Assembly (NCBI GenBank): GCA_963820795.1 | Contig: CAWGBJ010000014.1 | Location: 62,001 to 126,000, forward strand | DNA: 64,000 nt | Source: Roseiarcus sp963820795 | GTDB taxonomy: Bacteria; Pseudomonadota; Alphaproteobacteria; Rhizobiales; Beijerinckiaceae | Reading direction: 5' to 3' | Part shown: positions 10,469-21,896 of the stretch, piece after piece | Numbering within the stretch: position 1 is the first letter of the stretch | Layout: every line of letters starts with the position of its first letter | Translations under genes and position numbers: made by a program | The notes under the pieces: model-generated | Told to the model about the DNA's origin: nothing | What the model saw: the letters and a program-made list of their open reading frames with translations, nothing else | Databases searched by the model: none

Positions 10469-11350
10469 ATGCCTGAATTGCCGGAGGTCGAGACGGTCCG
10501 GCGCGGGCTCGAGCCGGCGGCAGTCGGCGCACGCATCAAAAAGGTCGAACTGCGGCGCGGCGACATTCGTTTTCCGTTTCCGCCACGCTTTGCCGAGCGC
10601 CTTCAGGGACGGCGGATTGTCGCGCTCGGCCGCCGCGCCAAATACCTGCTGTTCCGGCTCGACAGCGGCGACACGCTGATCGCGCATCTCGGCATGTCGG
10701 GCTCGTTTCGCGTCGAGTTTGCGCTTGAAACCGAGATACCGGGCGTTTTCCACCGCCAGCGTTCGAAAGACCCGAAGCACGACCATGTCGTGCTGCATCT
10801 CGATAACGGCAAGCGCGTCACCTACAACGATCCGCGCCGCTTCGGCTTCATGGACCTGGCAAGCGGCCCGTCGCTCGAAAGCCATCCGAGGCTCAGCGGG
10901 CTCGGCGACGAGCCGCTGGCGCGAGAATTCGACGCCGCGCGTCTGGCGGCGCTGTTCGCCGGATCGCGGGCGCCCCTGAAGGCGGCGTTGCTCGACCAGA
11001 AGCGCATCGCCGGGCTGGGCAATATCTATGCCTCGGAAGCGCTGTTTCGCGCCCGCCTGGCGCCGTCACGGCCGGCCGGCGACCTCGCCAACGCGCGCGG
11101 CCGCCCGACGCGCGCGGCGGTTGCATTGGCCCGCGCCATCCACGATGTCCTCGAGGAGGCCGTCAAAGCCGGCGGCTCGACCTTACGCGACCACCGTCAG
11201 ACGAACGGCGACCTCGGCTATTTCCAGCATGCCTTCGCTGTCTATGACCGCGAGGGCGCACCCTGCCCAAGACCGCGCTGCCGCGGCACGATCGTCCGCA
11301 TGACGCAGGCCGGCCGGTCGACATTTTACTGTCCTGTCTGCCAGATATGA
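10469..11350 (+). CDS. mutM: Formamidopyrimidine-DNA glycosylase MutM (Fpg)
   Basis: 293 residues. It removes 8-oxoguanine and ring-opened purines by base excision with beta/delta lyase activity. After Met removal the catalytic proline is exposed in PELPEVETVRRGLE, with Glu just after it. The middle shows HLGMSGSFRV, YNDPRRFGFM and the helix-two-turn-helix KAALLDQKRIAGLGNIYASEALFRA. The end is a four-cysteine zinc finger (CPRPRCRGTIVRMTQAGRSTFYCPVCQI). It starts eight bases after recQ, pairing two DNA-repair genes. A hairpin with a T run lies about 80 bases downstream. Confidence 0.96.
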   Translation: MPELPEVETVRRGLEPAAVGARIKKVELRRGDIRFPFPPRFAERLQGRRIVALGRRAKYLLFRLDSGDTLIAHLGMSGSFRVEFALETEIPGVFHRQRSKDPKHDHVVLHLDNGKRVTYNDPRRFGFMDLASGPSLESHPRLSGLGDEPLAREFDAARLAALFAGSRAPLKAALLDQKRIAGLGNIYASEALFRARLAPSRPAGDLANARGRPTRAAVALARAIHDVLEEAVKAGGSTLRDHRQTNGDLGYFQHAFAVYDREGAPCPRPRCRGTIVRMTQAGRSTFYCPVCQI

Positions 11351-11385
11351 GCCCGGCCGGCGGCTGCGCGAACCGCCCTTATTCA

Positions 11386-11414
11386 TTGACAAGGCCCGGC
11401 GCGGCTCCTATCTC
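11386..11414 (+). promoter_or_regulatory. Candidate housekeeping promoter for secA
   Basis: TTGACA (11386-11391) and TATCTC (11409-11414) are 17 bases apart, a good sigma-70 type promoter. Transcription would start near 11421, giving a secA leader of about 130 bases that contains the hairpin at 11431-11471. Assigned from sequence match and position only. Confidence 0.55.
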
Positions 11415-11430
11415 ACCGGCAGCCCTGTCA

Positions 11431-11471
11431 GCGCGAAAAACAGGCGTTTTGGCCTCCTTTTCGCGCTTTTT
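11431..11471 (+). terminator. Hairpin plus T run in the mutM-secA gap (terminator or secA leader attenuator)
   Basis: GCGCGAAAA (11431-11439) pairs perfectly with TTTTCGCGC (11458-11466) across an 18-base loop and is followed directly by TTTTT (11467-11471). This is the form of an intrinsic terminator. It could end mutM transcripts, but because a promoter-like match lies just upstream it would also sit inside the secA leader. Confidence 0.6.
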
Positions 11472-11553
11472 GTTGTCTCCGTCGGCAATCGGCGCGCCAA
11501 GCGCTCCCGCGAGCGAGCGAAGCCGCCGGCGGACGGCACTGGAAAGGTCGAAA

Positions 11554-14363
<2,810 letters not shown>

Positions 14364-14367
<4 letters not shown>

Positions 14368-15305
14368 GCGATGCCGGCCTCGGCGCGGCGACGACGCGCG
14401 CCGAGGCCCTGGCCGGCCTGATCGATCGGTTCAGGCGATCCGGGCTCGACGACGCGGGCCGGGAGGCTCGCTTGACGCTCGAGGCGGCCTGCGGACTTTC
14501 GCCGCTCGCGCTCGTCGTTGCGCCGGAAGCGCCCATCGGCGTTTCCACGGAGCGGCTCGAGGCGTTCGCAGCGAGGCGACTGAACGGCGAACCGCTGTCG
14601 CGGATCGTCGGCAAGCGCGAATTCTGGGACCTTCCGATTGAGCTTTCGCCGGACGTGCTCGACCCGCGGCCGGAAACCGAAACGATTGTCGAGTTGGCCA
14701 TCGCCCTCTATTCGGACCGCCGCAGCGACGCCTTGCGGATCCTCGATCTCGGGATCGGGTCGGGCGCTCTCCTCTGCGCGCTGCTCAGCGAATTCGTGAA
14801 CGCGACCGGGCTCGGGATTGACGTCTCCGCTGCCGCCGCGTCGATCGCCCGGCGCAATGTCGAGGCCTGCGGCTTCGAAGCGCGGGCCGCAATTCGCCTC
14901 GGCCGCTGGACCGAAGGTCTGTCTGGCCCGTTCGATCTGATTGTCTCGAACCCGCCCTATATACCGACCGGCGACATCGCCGGGCTGCCGCGCGCGGTGC
15001 GCGAATTCGACCCGCGCCTCGCCCTGGACGGCGGGGTCGACGGGCTCGCCGCCTATCGTTCGATCCTGCCCGCGGCGGCGGCGCTCCTGTCGCCCGCGGG
15101 CTGGCTCTTGATGGAGGTCGGGGCAGGGCAGGCGTCGGACGTGCTCGCCATCGCCGAAACGGCGGGCCTCGCCGAGTGCGCCGCCAAGCGGGATCTTGCC
15201 GGCGTCGAGCGTGTGGTCGCCGCGCGGTCGCCGCGGCCCGTTCAGGATTATCGGGTTTGCTGCGAGGGGATGAGCGGCCGTGAAAGGGTCAGAGCGTTCG
15301 GGTGA
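14364..15305 (+). CDS. prmC: Release factor glutamine methyltransferase PrmC
   Basis: 313 residues from TTG 14364, overlapping the secA stop. PrmC (HemK) methylates the GGQ glutamine of release factors RF1 and RF2. The SAM-binding core shows DPRPETETIVELAI and ILDLGIGSGALLCALL, and the catalytic NPPY motif is in FDLIVSNPPYIPTGDIAGLP. FDPRLALDGGVDGLAAYR is a standard HemK block. The ordinary domain ends near VERVVAARS; about 20 further residues run into the next gene, giving a 26-base overlap. prmC is often beside prfA, which is not in this window. Confidence 0.92.
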
Positions 15306-15699
15306 GGCGGAGCCGCGCGGGGAATTGACCGTGCGGCTGATCGCCATGCCGAGGGACACCAACGCCAATGGCGACATTTTCGGCGGCTGGGTCTTGAGCC
15401 AGATGGATCAGGCCGGCGGCATCGCCGCGGCGGAAGCGGCTCGGGGACGGGTCGTGACGATCGCGATCGAGGCGATGACATTCATTCGTCCGGTCAAGGT
15501 CGGCGACGTTCTGTGCGTCTACACCGCCGTCGACGCCATCGGGCGGACTTCGATCAAGATGCACGTCGAGGCCTGGGCCCGGCGCTTTCACACCCATCGG
15601 CGCGAGAAGGTCACCGATGGGACCTTCACCTTCGTCGCGATCGACGATTCGGGTCGCCCCAGGCCCCATTCCGCCGGCGACGGCAGAGGCGCAAATTAA
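15280..15699 (+). CDS. Acyl-CoA thioesterase, YciA-like hotdog family
   Basis: 139 residues from GTG 15280. The hotdog fold of the YciA/BACH group is clear from TVRLIAMPRDTNANGDIFGGWVLSQMDQAGGIAAAEAA, with the catalytic Asn/Asp region (NANGDIFGG) and the substrate helix. RVVTIAIEAMTFIRPVKVGDVL and HTHRREKVTDGTFTFVAID are also typical. It hydrolyses short to medium acyl-CoAs in the cytoplasm. It overlaps the end of prmC in another frame, so the two are coupled. The boundary of the 15.7-23.2 kb cassette comes 12 bases after its stop. Confidence 0.88.
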   Translation: MKGSERSGEAEPRGELTVRLIAMPRDTNANGDIFGGWVLSQMDQAGGIAAAEAARGRVVTIAIEAMTFIRPVKVGDVLCVYTAVDAIGRTSIKMHVEAWARRFHTHRREKVTDGTFTFVAIDDSGRPRPHSAGDGRGAN

Positions 15700-15718
15700 C
15701 CGTCGTCTCGGCAATGCC

Positions 15719-15743
15719 GGTAGTGTCTCAGTTTGAATTCCGG
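15719..15743 (+). repeat. Left terminal inverted repeat of the cassette
   Basis: 25 bases starting GGTAGTGTCTCAGTTTGAA, inverted relative to 23158-23182 with three mismatches. It begins 19 bases after the thioesterase stop codon. The 8-mer outside it is GCAATGCC. Confidence 0.65.
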
Positions 15744-15845
15744 TTATGGCGATAGCGGCCGCTGGCCGAACGGCGGAAACGGGCCTCTCCGCCCAGCCCC
15801 TATAGGCCCGGCGCCGGCCCGAAGCGGGAGTTCGTCGCGACCGAT

Positions 15846-15868
15846 TCAACGTCGCGAATCGACGTTGA
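15846..15868. promoter_or_regulatory. Perfect dyad upstream of the AraC-type regulator gene
   Basis: TCAACGTCG (15846-15854) and CGACGTTGA (15860-15868) are perfect inverted arms around a 5-base spacer. The site lies 142 bases before the regulator start in the otherwise gene-free stretch 15744-16009. It could be an operator; the binding protein is unknown. Confidence 0.4.
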
Positions 15869-16009
15869 GCGGACATCGCGGATGGCGACGGTGGACGTCG
15901 CTGGTGGAAAGCGGGCACTCGCGCTCGCCACTTGACCAAAGGGTCCGAGCCGGAACAGATTTGCGAATGCACCACGTTTGACTGCGCAGTGGGATAGGAA
16001 CTCTCCCTA

Positions 16010-16975
16010 GTGCCCGCCAGTTCCGTTCGAGAATTCACAGACCCTGACGACTATTCCTCCTCGTTCCGGGATTTTCAGTATGAGCTGAACGTCACCGTTG
16101 GCGGCGGCTTCGCGGCCGAGCATATCAGCGTCGATCTGAATGCACTTCGGCTGCAGCACTATTCGAGCAATCTCCCGTGGGTCGCGCATACGGCGATTCC
16201 GGACGGTCGCGCCGTGTTTGCGCTTCGCGCCGAGCCTGGGCCAAGCCTGCTGAGAGCCGGCAAGGAAATCGTGACGACCAGCATCGAGCGGCTTGCCCGC
16301 GGGCAAACGATCTATACCCGTTCATCGGGAGCGGTGTCGTGGGGGACGATCTCGCTTTCCGTGGGTGCGCTGGCTGCAATCGGCGTGTCGACGTCCGGGC
16401 GCGAGTTCAAGCCGCCTATCGACGTGACGACGGAAACGCCGGAGCCGGAAATGATCGAGCGGCTCCGGCGGCTCTATTCGGCCGCCGGGCGCCTTGCAAG
16501 AGAGGCGCCGCATATCCTCGCTCACCCGGAAGCCGCTCGTTCGCTCGAGCACGACATCGTTCGCGCGCTCGCCGCGTGCCTCGGACCCGCGACGAACGAC
16601 GAGGACGCCGTCGCCAAGCGCCGTCATGCGACGATCATGCGGCGTTTCCACGCTCTGGTGTCGAACAGTCATGATCGTCCGGTCTACACGACCGATCTGT
16701 GCGCCAGGATCGGCGTGTCGGACCGGACGCTGGAGGTCTGTTGCCGGGAGCATCTCGGGATGAGCCCGCAGAAATATCTCCGGTTGCGGCGAATGCAGCG
16801 CGTGCGTCGTGCGCTCGCGTTAGCCGATCCCGCGAGCGCAACCGTGACCGCAATCGCCACTGCCCACGGCTTCTGGGAACTGGGGCGCTTCGCAGGGGTC
16901 TATCGCTCGTTCTACGGCGAATCGCCGTCGCAGACTCTGGCGGCAGACCCGGCGAAATTTTCGGAAAGTGCATAG
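16010..16975 (+). CDS. AraC-family transcriptional regulator (EutR/OruR-like C-terminus)
   Basis: 321 residues from GTG 16010. Residues 1-220 form a sensor region of the kind found in AraC_binding_2 type regulators (VREFTDPDDYSSSFRDFQYELNVTVGGGFAAEHISVDL). The last 100 residues contain the two HTH motifs: VYTTDLCARIGVSDRTLEVCCREHLGMSPQKYLRLRRMQRVRRAL and TAIATAHGFWELGRFAGVYRSFYGESPSQTL. It is the first gene inside the cassette and reads toward the HupE and DUF3604 genes, so it probably controls them. The ligand is unknown. An AGGAA at 15996-16000 is a plausible ribosome site. Confidence 0.85.
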   Translation: MPASSVREFTDPDDYSSSFRDFQYELNVTVGGGFAAEHISVDLNALRLQHYSSNLPWVAHTAIPDGRAVFALRAEPGPSLLRAGKEIVTTSIERLARGQTIYTRSSGAVSWGTISLSVGALAAIGVSTSGREFKPPIDVTTETPEPEMIERLRRLYSAAGRLAREAPHILAHPEAARSLEHDIVRALAACLGPATNDEDAVAKRRHATIMRRFHALVSNSHDRPVYTTDLCARIGVSDRTLEVCCREHLGMSPQKYLRLRRMQRVRRALALADPASATVTAIATAHGFWELGRFAGVYRSFYGESPSQTLAADPAKFSESA

Positions 16976-17034
16976 TCGGCGCGCTTCCCTTGCGCTAACA
17001 CTTCGATGATCGTTCCTCATCAAGAGTGGTTGGC

Positions 17035-17655
17035 ATGGGCGTGGCGGGGAACGGGGTCGGGGCCGTTTCTGCAGCACGGACAAGCGCCTTAGTCGTCGTA
17101 ATGGCGATCGCGGGCGTCAGTAATCCGCCCCCCGTCTTCGCCTGCGCCTACGAAGATCCGACCGCGGCGGACTTTCAGCAGGGCGTCATCAGCGCGTTCT
17201 ACCCGAAGTCGCTCTACGTGCTGGGCGCGCTGACCCAGGCGCAACTCAACGGGATCATCCCGTCGGAACCGGCACCCCGGGCGAACTATCTTGCGGGTTA
17301 CCTCAAGACGGATCACGCTCTGCACGTCTTCGGCGACGCGCTCAGGGATCAACGAAGCGAAGACGACGCGCTGGCGTTCACCCTCGTACTGATCGAGCCG
17401 ATGCTGTGGACCCGCTTCGTTTTCGACGGGGGGCGCGCGACAACCTTTGTTCACGTCGACGGTCCGGACGCGGGCGACGTCGTCGTCTGGACGGCGGAAG
17501 CGGCGGTGCGCCAGATCGCCGACCATCGCCTGACCTTCGCTCGCGCGGAGGAACTGGGGCTCGTGCGCTTCTACGGGGATGACGCCAAAATCGCCCGCGT
17601 GCGCAAGGCGATCGAGTTTCGCTGGAACGATCTGAAGCCCGAGAGCTCGCTGTGA
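17035..17655 (+). CDS. Predicted exported protein of unknown function
   Basis: 206 residues from ATG 17035; GTG 17026 is an alternative. The N-terminal hydrophobic stretch SALVVVMAIAGVSNPPPVFA precedes a cysteine in ACAYEDPTA, so it is a signal peptide and possibly a lipoprotein, though the lipobox is imperfect. The rest is soluble mixed alpha/beta with no family I can name. It has no repeats and only the one early cysteine. It sits between the AraC regulator and the first HupE gene in the cassette, so a shared exported function is likely. It ends 100 bases before the next start. Confidence 0.65.
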   Translation: MGVAGNGVGAVSAARTSALVVVMAIAGVSNPPPVFACAYEDPTAADFQQGVISAFYPKSLYVLGALTQAQLNGIIPSEPAPRANYLAGYLKTDHALHVFGDALRDQRSEDDALAFTLVLIEPMLWTRFVFDGGRATTFVHVDGPDAGDVVVWTAEAAVRQIADHRLTFARAEELGLVRFYGDDAKIARVRKAIEFRWNDLKPESSL

Positions 17656-17715
17656 CGAAGCCGGAAATTGCCCATCACATCCTGAGTTGGCCACCGGCGG
17701 CGCCGACCGACTGCG

Positions 17716-17744
17716 TACGAAAGTTTCCGACCGGAACTTTCGTA
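17716..17744. promoter_or_regulatory. Perfect 10-bp inverted repeat just upstream of the first hupE ribosome site
   Basis: TACGAAAGTT (17716-17725) and AACTTTCGTA (17735-17744) are perfect arms around a 9-base spacer. The right arm ends one base before the AAGGA ribosome site (17746-17750) of the gene at 17756. It could be a DNA operator for the cassette regulator or an RNA hairpin controlling translation. It does not match the NikR consensus as I know it. Confidence 0.5.
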
Positions 17745-17755
17745 TAAGGAAGCTG

Positions 17756-18367
17756 ATGAAAGCTCGCGATAATGGCCTCACTCTTACGTGTCTGCTGACG
17801 CTGGCGCTGGCGTGCTCGCTGTCCGGTCCTGCGAGCGCGCATATCGTCGCCGGCGAGGCAGGGGGATTTCTCTCCGGGTTCAAACATCCAATCTCGGGGC
17901 TGGACCATATCCTGGCGATGGTGTCGGTCGGCCTTTGGGGCGCGCAGCTCGGCGCGCCGGCCGTATGGCTGTTGCCGGTCACTTTCCCAATCGTCATGGC
18001 GTTCGGCGGATTTCTCGGGCTCATCGGCGTGCCGTTCCCCGGCGTCGAGGTCGGCATCGCCATGTCCGCGCTGCTGCTCGGCGCGGCGGTTTTGAGTCAA
18101 TGGCGTCCGCCTCTCTTTGCCGCTGCGGCGCTTGTCGGGGTGTTCGCGCTCTTCCACGGTCACGCGCACGGCGCCGAACTGCCGCCCGGCGAAAGCGGGC
18201 TGCTCTATAGTGTCGGCTTTGTGATTGCGACCGGCCTTCTGCACCTGGTCGGCATCACTGTCGGCACGGTGCATAAGTGGGCTTGGGGACGCCGTTTGTT
18301 GCAAGCGGCGGGCGCCTGCGTCGCGATGGGCGGCGTCTATTTCCTCTGGCAGGCGGTCCTCGCGTGA
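17756..18367 (+). CDS. HupE/UreJ family membrane protein, copy 1 (predicted nickel or cobalt permease)
   Basis: 203 residues. ATG 17756 has an ideal AAGGA five bases upstream. The signal peptide (CLLTLALACSLSGPASA) is followed by the mature N-terminus HIVAGEAGGFLSGFKHPISGLDHILAMVSVGLWGAQLG. The motif HP-x(4)-DH is the HupE/UreJ hallmark thought to bind metal. A second His cluster is FALFHGHAHGAELP, and five or six further membrane helices follow. Family members transport Ni or Co for hydrogenase or urease. It overlaps the next gene by GTGA. ureG at 62.6 kb is another nickel-related gene in the window but is not linked to this one. Confidence 0.85.
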   Translation: MKARDNGLTLTCLLTLALACSLSGPASAHIVAGEAGGFLSGFKHPISGLDHILAMVSVGLWGAQLGAPAVWLLPVTFPIVMAFGGFLGLIGVPFPGVEVGIAMSALLLGAAVLSQWRPPLFAAAALVGVFALFHGHAHGAELPPGESGLLYSVGFVIATGLLHLVGITVGTVHKWAWGRRLLQAAGACVAMGGVYFLWQAVLA

Positions 18368-18996
18368 CAGCATCGCCCCGCGCCAGACCTGGGATTGCGC
18401 CGAGCCTTGGCGCGATCACGTCGGCGTTGAGCGCGGGGAGTGCCCACGCCCATATGATCACGACAGGCCTGGGGCCGATCTACGACGGCGTCGCCCACTT
18501 TGCGTTGACCCCCGAGGATCTCATTCCCGTTGTAGGGCTTGCCGTTCTCGCGGGATTGCGCGGCGCAAAGTACGGGCGTTGGGCGCTGTTCATCCTTTCC
18601 GCGTTCTGGTTTGTCGGCGGAGCCGCCGGAATGGTGATCGCGCGGCCTGCGAATAACTTGGTCGCGCCCCTCTCGCTGCTGCTGGTCGGCGGCCTCGTGG
18701 CCGCGGATGCGCCTCTGTCCCTATGGGTCACGGCTGCGGTGGCCGCGCTTCTCGCGGCGACGCACGGCTATGCGGATGGCTCGTCTCTCCCAAACGGCGG
18801 CAGCGGCCTTCTGATGGTGTTGGGGATGAGCGGTGCGGTTTTCGTGACCTTCGCGCTGTTCGCCGCGACTTTATTGCCGCTGCGGTCGCAGCTCGCCCGA
18901 ATCGCCATGCGGGTCTCCGGAAGCTGGATCGCCGCGAGCGGTCTCTTGCTTCTGGGCTGGTCGCTGCGGGCGGGGCTTCGAATTGCGGCTCAGTGA
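18364..18996 (+). CDS. HupE/UreJ-like membrane protein, copy 2 (divergent)
   Basis: 210 residues from GTG 18364, coupled to the previous stop. It has a signal-like start (LGAITSALSAGSAHAH) and then six hydrophobic segments. The first conserved block, GLGPIYDGVAHFALTPEDLIPVVGLAVLAGLRGAKYGR, resembles HupE but the HP-x(4)-DH motif is changed to H-x(5)-ED. The second block, AATHGYADGSSLP, keeps one His where copy 1 has three. It may be a structural or differently selective partner of copy 1. The family assignment is reasonable from architecture and motif positions; function is inferred. Confidence 0.7.
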   Translation: MTASPRARPGIAPSLGAITSALSAGSAHAHMITTGLGPIYDGVAHFALTPEDLIPVVGLAVLAGLRGAKYGRWALFILSAFWFVGGAAGMVIARPANNLVAPLSLLLVGGLVAADAPLSLWVTAAVAALLAATHGYADGSSLPNGGSGLLMVLGMSGAVFVTFALFAATLLPLRSQLARIAMRVSGSWIAASGLLLLGWSLRAGLRIAAQ

Positions 18997-19025
18997 ATGA
19001 TCGTGGCTTCCGACGGGAGAAGACG

Positions 19026-20957
19026 ATGAACCGGATAGCGAATGGCGTTTCCACTTTGAGGATTCCCGCTCTCGCATTGTCGATGCTTCTGTCCGCAACC
19101 GGGAACGGCGCGGCTGTTGAAGCGGACGTCAGGCAATTAACGAAGCCGGCAGAACCAACGCCCGAGGACTATTCCCCCTTCGTCAACCAGAATTTCCCCG
19201 ACAGGGTCCTCTGGGGCGCCACCCACATTCACACCGGCCTCTCTGCCGACGCCGGCCTAACGGGGGTCACGCTCTTGCCGGCCGACATGTTCCGCTACGC
19301 CCGGGGCGAAGTCGTCACCATCGACAGCGGGCTGAAAGTCAGATTGGACCGGCCGCTGGACTGGTTCGCGGTCACCGACCATGCCGAATACTTGGGTCTG
19401 GCCGATCAACTTCGCCGCGGCGACCCGGCGCTGCTCGCCGACCCGACAGGCAAGAGATGGTACGAGATGTATAAGCAAGGCCCGCAGACGGCCCTCAAGG
19501 CCGCGTGGGAAGCCATCAACTCCATCTTCCTCAACAAGCCGGAAATCCACAACCCTCAGCTCGCGGCCGGGGCTTGGGCGGAGGCCACCGAGGCGGTCGA
19601 GAAATACAACGACCCGGGCGTTTTCACCACCCTGCACGGCTTCGAATGGACGTCGGCGCCCGAAGGCAACAATCTCCATCGCACCGTCATTTTCCGCGAC
19701 GGCATAGACCGTGTGAAGCAGATCATTCCGTTTTCGTCCTTCGATGGCCAGGATCCGGAGGCCCTCTGGAAGTACATGGACCGTTACGAGAAGCTGACGG
19801 GCGGCCAGGTCCTCGCCATTCCGCACAACGGCAATTTGAGCAATGGTCTCATGTTCACGGCCGAGACCAGTGACGGGAGGCCGATGGACACGGCTTACGC
19901 CGAGGCGCGCATCAGTCACGAGCCGGTGATGGAGGTGACGCAGGTCAAAGGCGACGGCGAGACCCACCCCCTGCTCTCGCCGAACGACGAGTTCGCCAAC
20001 TTCGAACGGTGGTTCGACGTTGGCAATATCGCCGGCAAACCGACGCCGAAGCAAAGCTGGATGCTGCAGTACGAATATGCGCGCTCCGCCCTCAAACTCG
20101 GGCTGAAGCTGGAAAACGAGCTCGGGGTCAATCCTTATGCGTTCGGCATGGTCGGCGCCAGCGACCAGCACACCGGCGTGTTTTCCTTTCGCGACGACAA
20201 CTACCTCGGTCAGTTTCGGATTTCTGAGCCGTCGCCGACGCGCTGGCAGGCCACCTTGCAGAAGTTCGCGGACGGCAAGGTTGCGACCTCGGTCTGGATG
20301 GAGCAGGCCGCCGGCCTCGGCGCGGTGTGGGCGCGCGAGAACACCCGCGAGGCGATCTGGGACGCTCTGAAGCGGAAGGAAGTCTACGCCACCTCGGGCG
20401 ATCGGATCATCGTTCGCGTGTTCGCCGGCTGGGGCTTCGTTCCGGAGGACCTCGTGCGCTCGGACTTCGCCAAGCACGGCTACGACGGAGGTGTGCCGAT
20501 GGGCGGCGATCTCAGCAAAGCGCCGGCTGGCAAGAGCCCCGTCTTTCTGGTCCGTGCGCTTCGCGATCCGTATGGCCCCAACCTCGACCGGGTACAGATG
20601 GTCAAGGGCTGGCTCGGCAAGGACGGTGAGACGAATGAGCGCATCTACGACCTGGCGGTCTCCGACGGTCGCACGATCGGTCCGGATGGGCGCTGCATGA
20701 CCCCCGTCGGCAGCACGGTGGACGTGGCCGACGCGAGCTACACCAACGCCATCGGCGCCCCGTTTCTGACCGCCTACTGGGAAGACCCGAAATTCGATCC
20801 GACGCAGCACGCATTCTACTACGTGCGCGTGATCCAGATTCCGACACCGCGCTGGACCGCCTATGACCAGAAGCGTTTTGGCATCAAGATGGCGGACTAC
20901 GTGCCGATGACCGGTCAACGTCGCGCCTACACATCGCCTATCTGGTATAAGCCATGA
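19026..20957 (+). CDS. DUF3604 protein, exported PHP-like metallohydrolase candidate
   Basis: 643 residues; ATG 19026 follows GGGAGA. The signal peptide is LRIPALALSMLLSATGNGAA. The DUF3604 signature is full length: FPDRVLWGATHIHTGLSADAG, then FAVTDHAEYLG, LHGFEWTS, IPHNGNLSNG and GASDQHTG. The HIH, DH, H and DQH series resembles the metal-binding motifs of the PHP phosphoesterase superfamily (H-x-H, D-H, H, D-x-H), so a multi-metal hydrolase in the periplasm is likely. The substrate is unknown. The end is translationally coupled to the parvulin gene (ATGA), and HupE-type permeases lie on both sides, which suggests metal supply or a shared substrate. Confidence 0.85.
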   Translation: MNRIANGVSTLRIPALALSMLLSATGNGAAVEADVRQLTKPAEPTPEDYSPFVNQNFPDRVLWGATHIHTGLSADAGLTGVTLLPADMFRYARGEVVTIDSGLKVRLDRPLDWFAVTDHAEYLGLADQLRRGDPALLADPTGKRWYEMYKQGPQTALKAAWEAINSIFLNKPEIHNPQLAAGAWAEATEAVEKYNDPGVFTTLHGFEWTSAPEGNNLHRTVIFRDGIDRVKQIIPFSSFDGQDPEALWKYMDRYEKLTGGQVLAIPHNGNLSNGLMFTAETSDGRPMDTAYAEARISHEPVMEVTQVKGDGETHPLLSPNDEFANFERWFDVGNIAGKPTPKQSWMLQYEYARSALKLGLKLENELGVNPYAFGMVGASDQHTGVFSFRDDNYLGQFRISEPSPTRWQATLQKFADGKVATSVWMEQAAGLGAVWARENTREAIWDALKRKEVYATSGDRIIVRVFAGWGFVPEDLVRSDFAKHGYDGGVPMGGDLSKAPAGKSPVFLVRALRDPYGPNLDRVQMVKGWLGKDGETNERIYDLAVSDGRTIGPDGRCMTPVGSTVDVADASYTNAIGAPFLTAYWEDPKFDPTQHAFYYVRVIQIPTPRWTAYDQKRFGIKMADYVPMTGQRRAYTSPIWYKP

Positions 20958-21896
20958 GGCGATGGCTCGGCGAGCCGCTCGTCCACTTTCTGGCGATCGG
21001 CGCGTTGCTGTTCGGCATCTATGCGTGGCTCCACCGAGGCGAACTCGGGCGGTTTGGGCAACGGTGCCGGCCCGGTCCGCGTCACCGCCACGGAGATTTC
21101 GTACCTCACGCAGACGTGGGAGCGTCTGCAGCAACGCGAGCCAGCGCCCGAAGAGTTGCACGCCCTCGTCGCGGGGTACCTCAAAGAGGAGCTGCTCGGC
21201 CGCGAAGCGCGGGAATTGGGCCTCGATCAGAACGACCCAATCATCCGCCGCCGTCTCGCGCAGAAGGTCGAATTCCTGGTCAGCGACACGGCGCGCCTCG
21301 CTGAGCCCACAGACGACGACCTGCGCCGCGTCTATGAAGCGAACAGTGAGAGCTTCCGCACGCCCGCGCGAATTTCGTTCATTCACGTCTTCTTCAACTC
21401 TCAGACGCGCCGGGACGCCGCCGGCGACGCGAAGGGCGCGCTCGCAGCGCTGTCAATCGGGGCGCCGATCGCGAACTTTGGCGATCCGTTTCCGATCGAC
21501 GCCGAAGTGCGCGACGACATATCGCAGAACGTAGCGGGGCAGTTCGGAGACGAATTCGCGAAGGCGGTTTTCGCCCTGAAGCCCGGCGCATGGCAGGGCC
21601 CGTTCGCCTCCAGCTTCGGCCTCCATCTGGTGCGGGTGACGGAGGCGAAACCGGCGCGACAGCTCGCATTTTCCGAGGTCGAACCGCAGGTGCGCGAACG
21701 CTGGCGTGACGAGCACCAGCGCGCGGCCTACGAACAGCATTACGAAAATCTCATGAAAAAATACGGCGTCGTCGTCGACGAGGGCGTCAAGCCGATCATC
21801 GGCTCGCTCGATGGGTTCGCTGCGCTGGCGAGCAAGACCGTAACGCAGCAGCCGGAGGTCGCGCAGGAGCCGGCAGCGACGCGGGCGTCGCCATGA
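20954..21896 (+). CDS. Membrane-anchored parvulin-type peptidyl-prolyl isomerase, frameshifted in this sequence
   Basis: ATG 20954 overlaps the DUF3604 stop. The N-terminal anchor PLVHFLAIGALLFGIYAWLHRGE is in one frame, and the body (NGAGPVRVTATEISYLTQTWERLQQ onward) in the next. Deleting one G from 21047-21049 restores a 313-residue protein. The body has a SurA-like helical region (EELHALVAGYLKEELLGREARELGLD) and a parvulin domain (ARISFIHVFFN … FGDEFAKAVFALKPGAWQGPFASSFGLHLVRVTE). It is predicted to face the periplasm from the inner membrane and to fold exported proteins, presumably DUF3604 or HupE. The shift may be a sequence error; see the finding on +1 insertions. Confidence 0.8.

Noticed and set aside
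19257..21386. 709-codon minus-strand open frame opposite DUF3604
   Set aside because: Antisense shadow of a gene with clear DUF3604 motifs; the translation is Arg/Val/Gly-rich with no recognisable domain.
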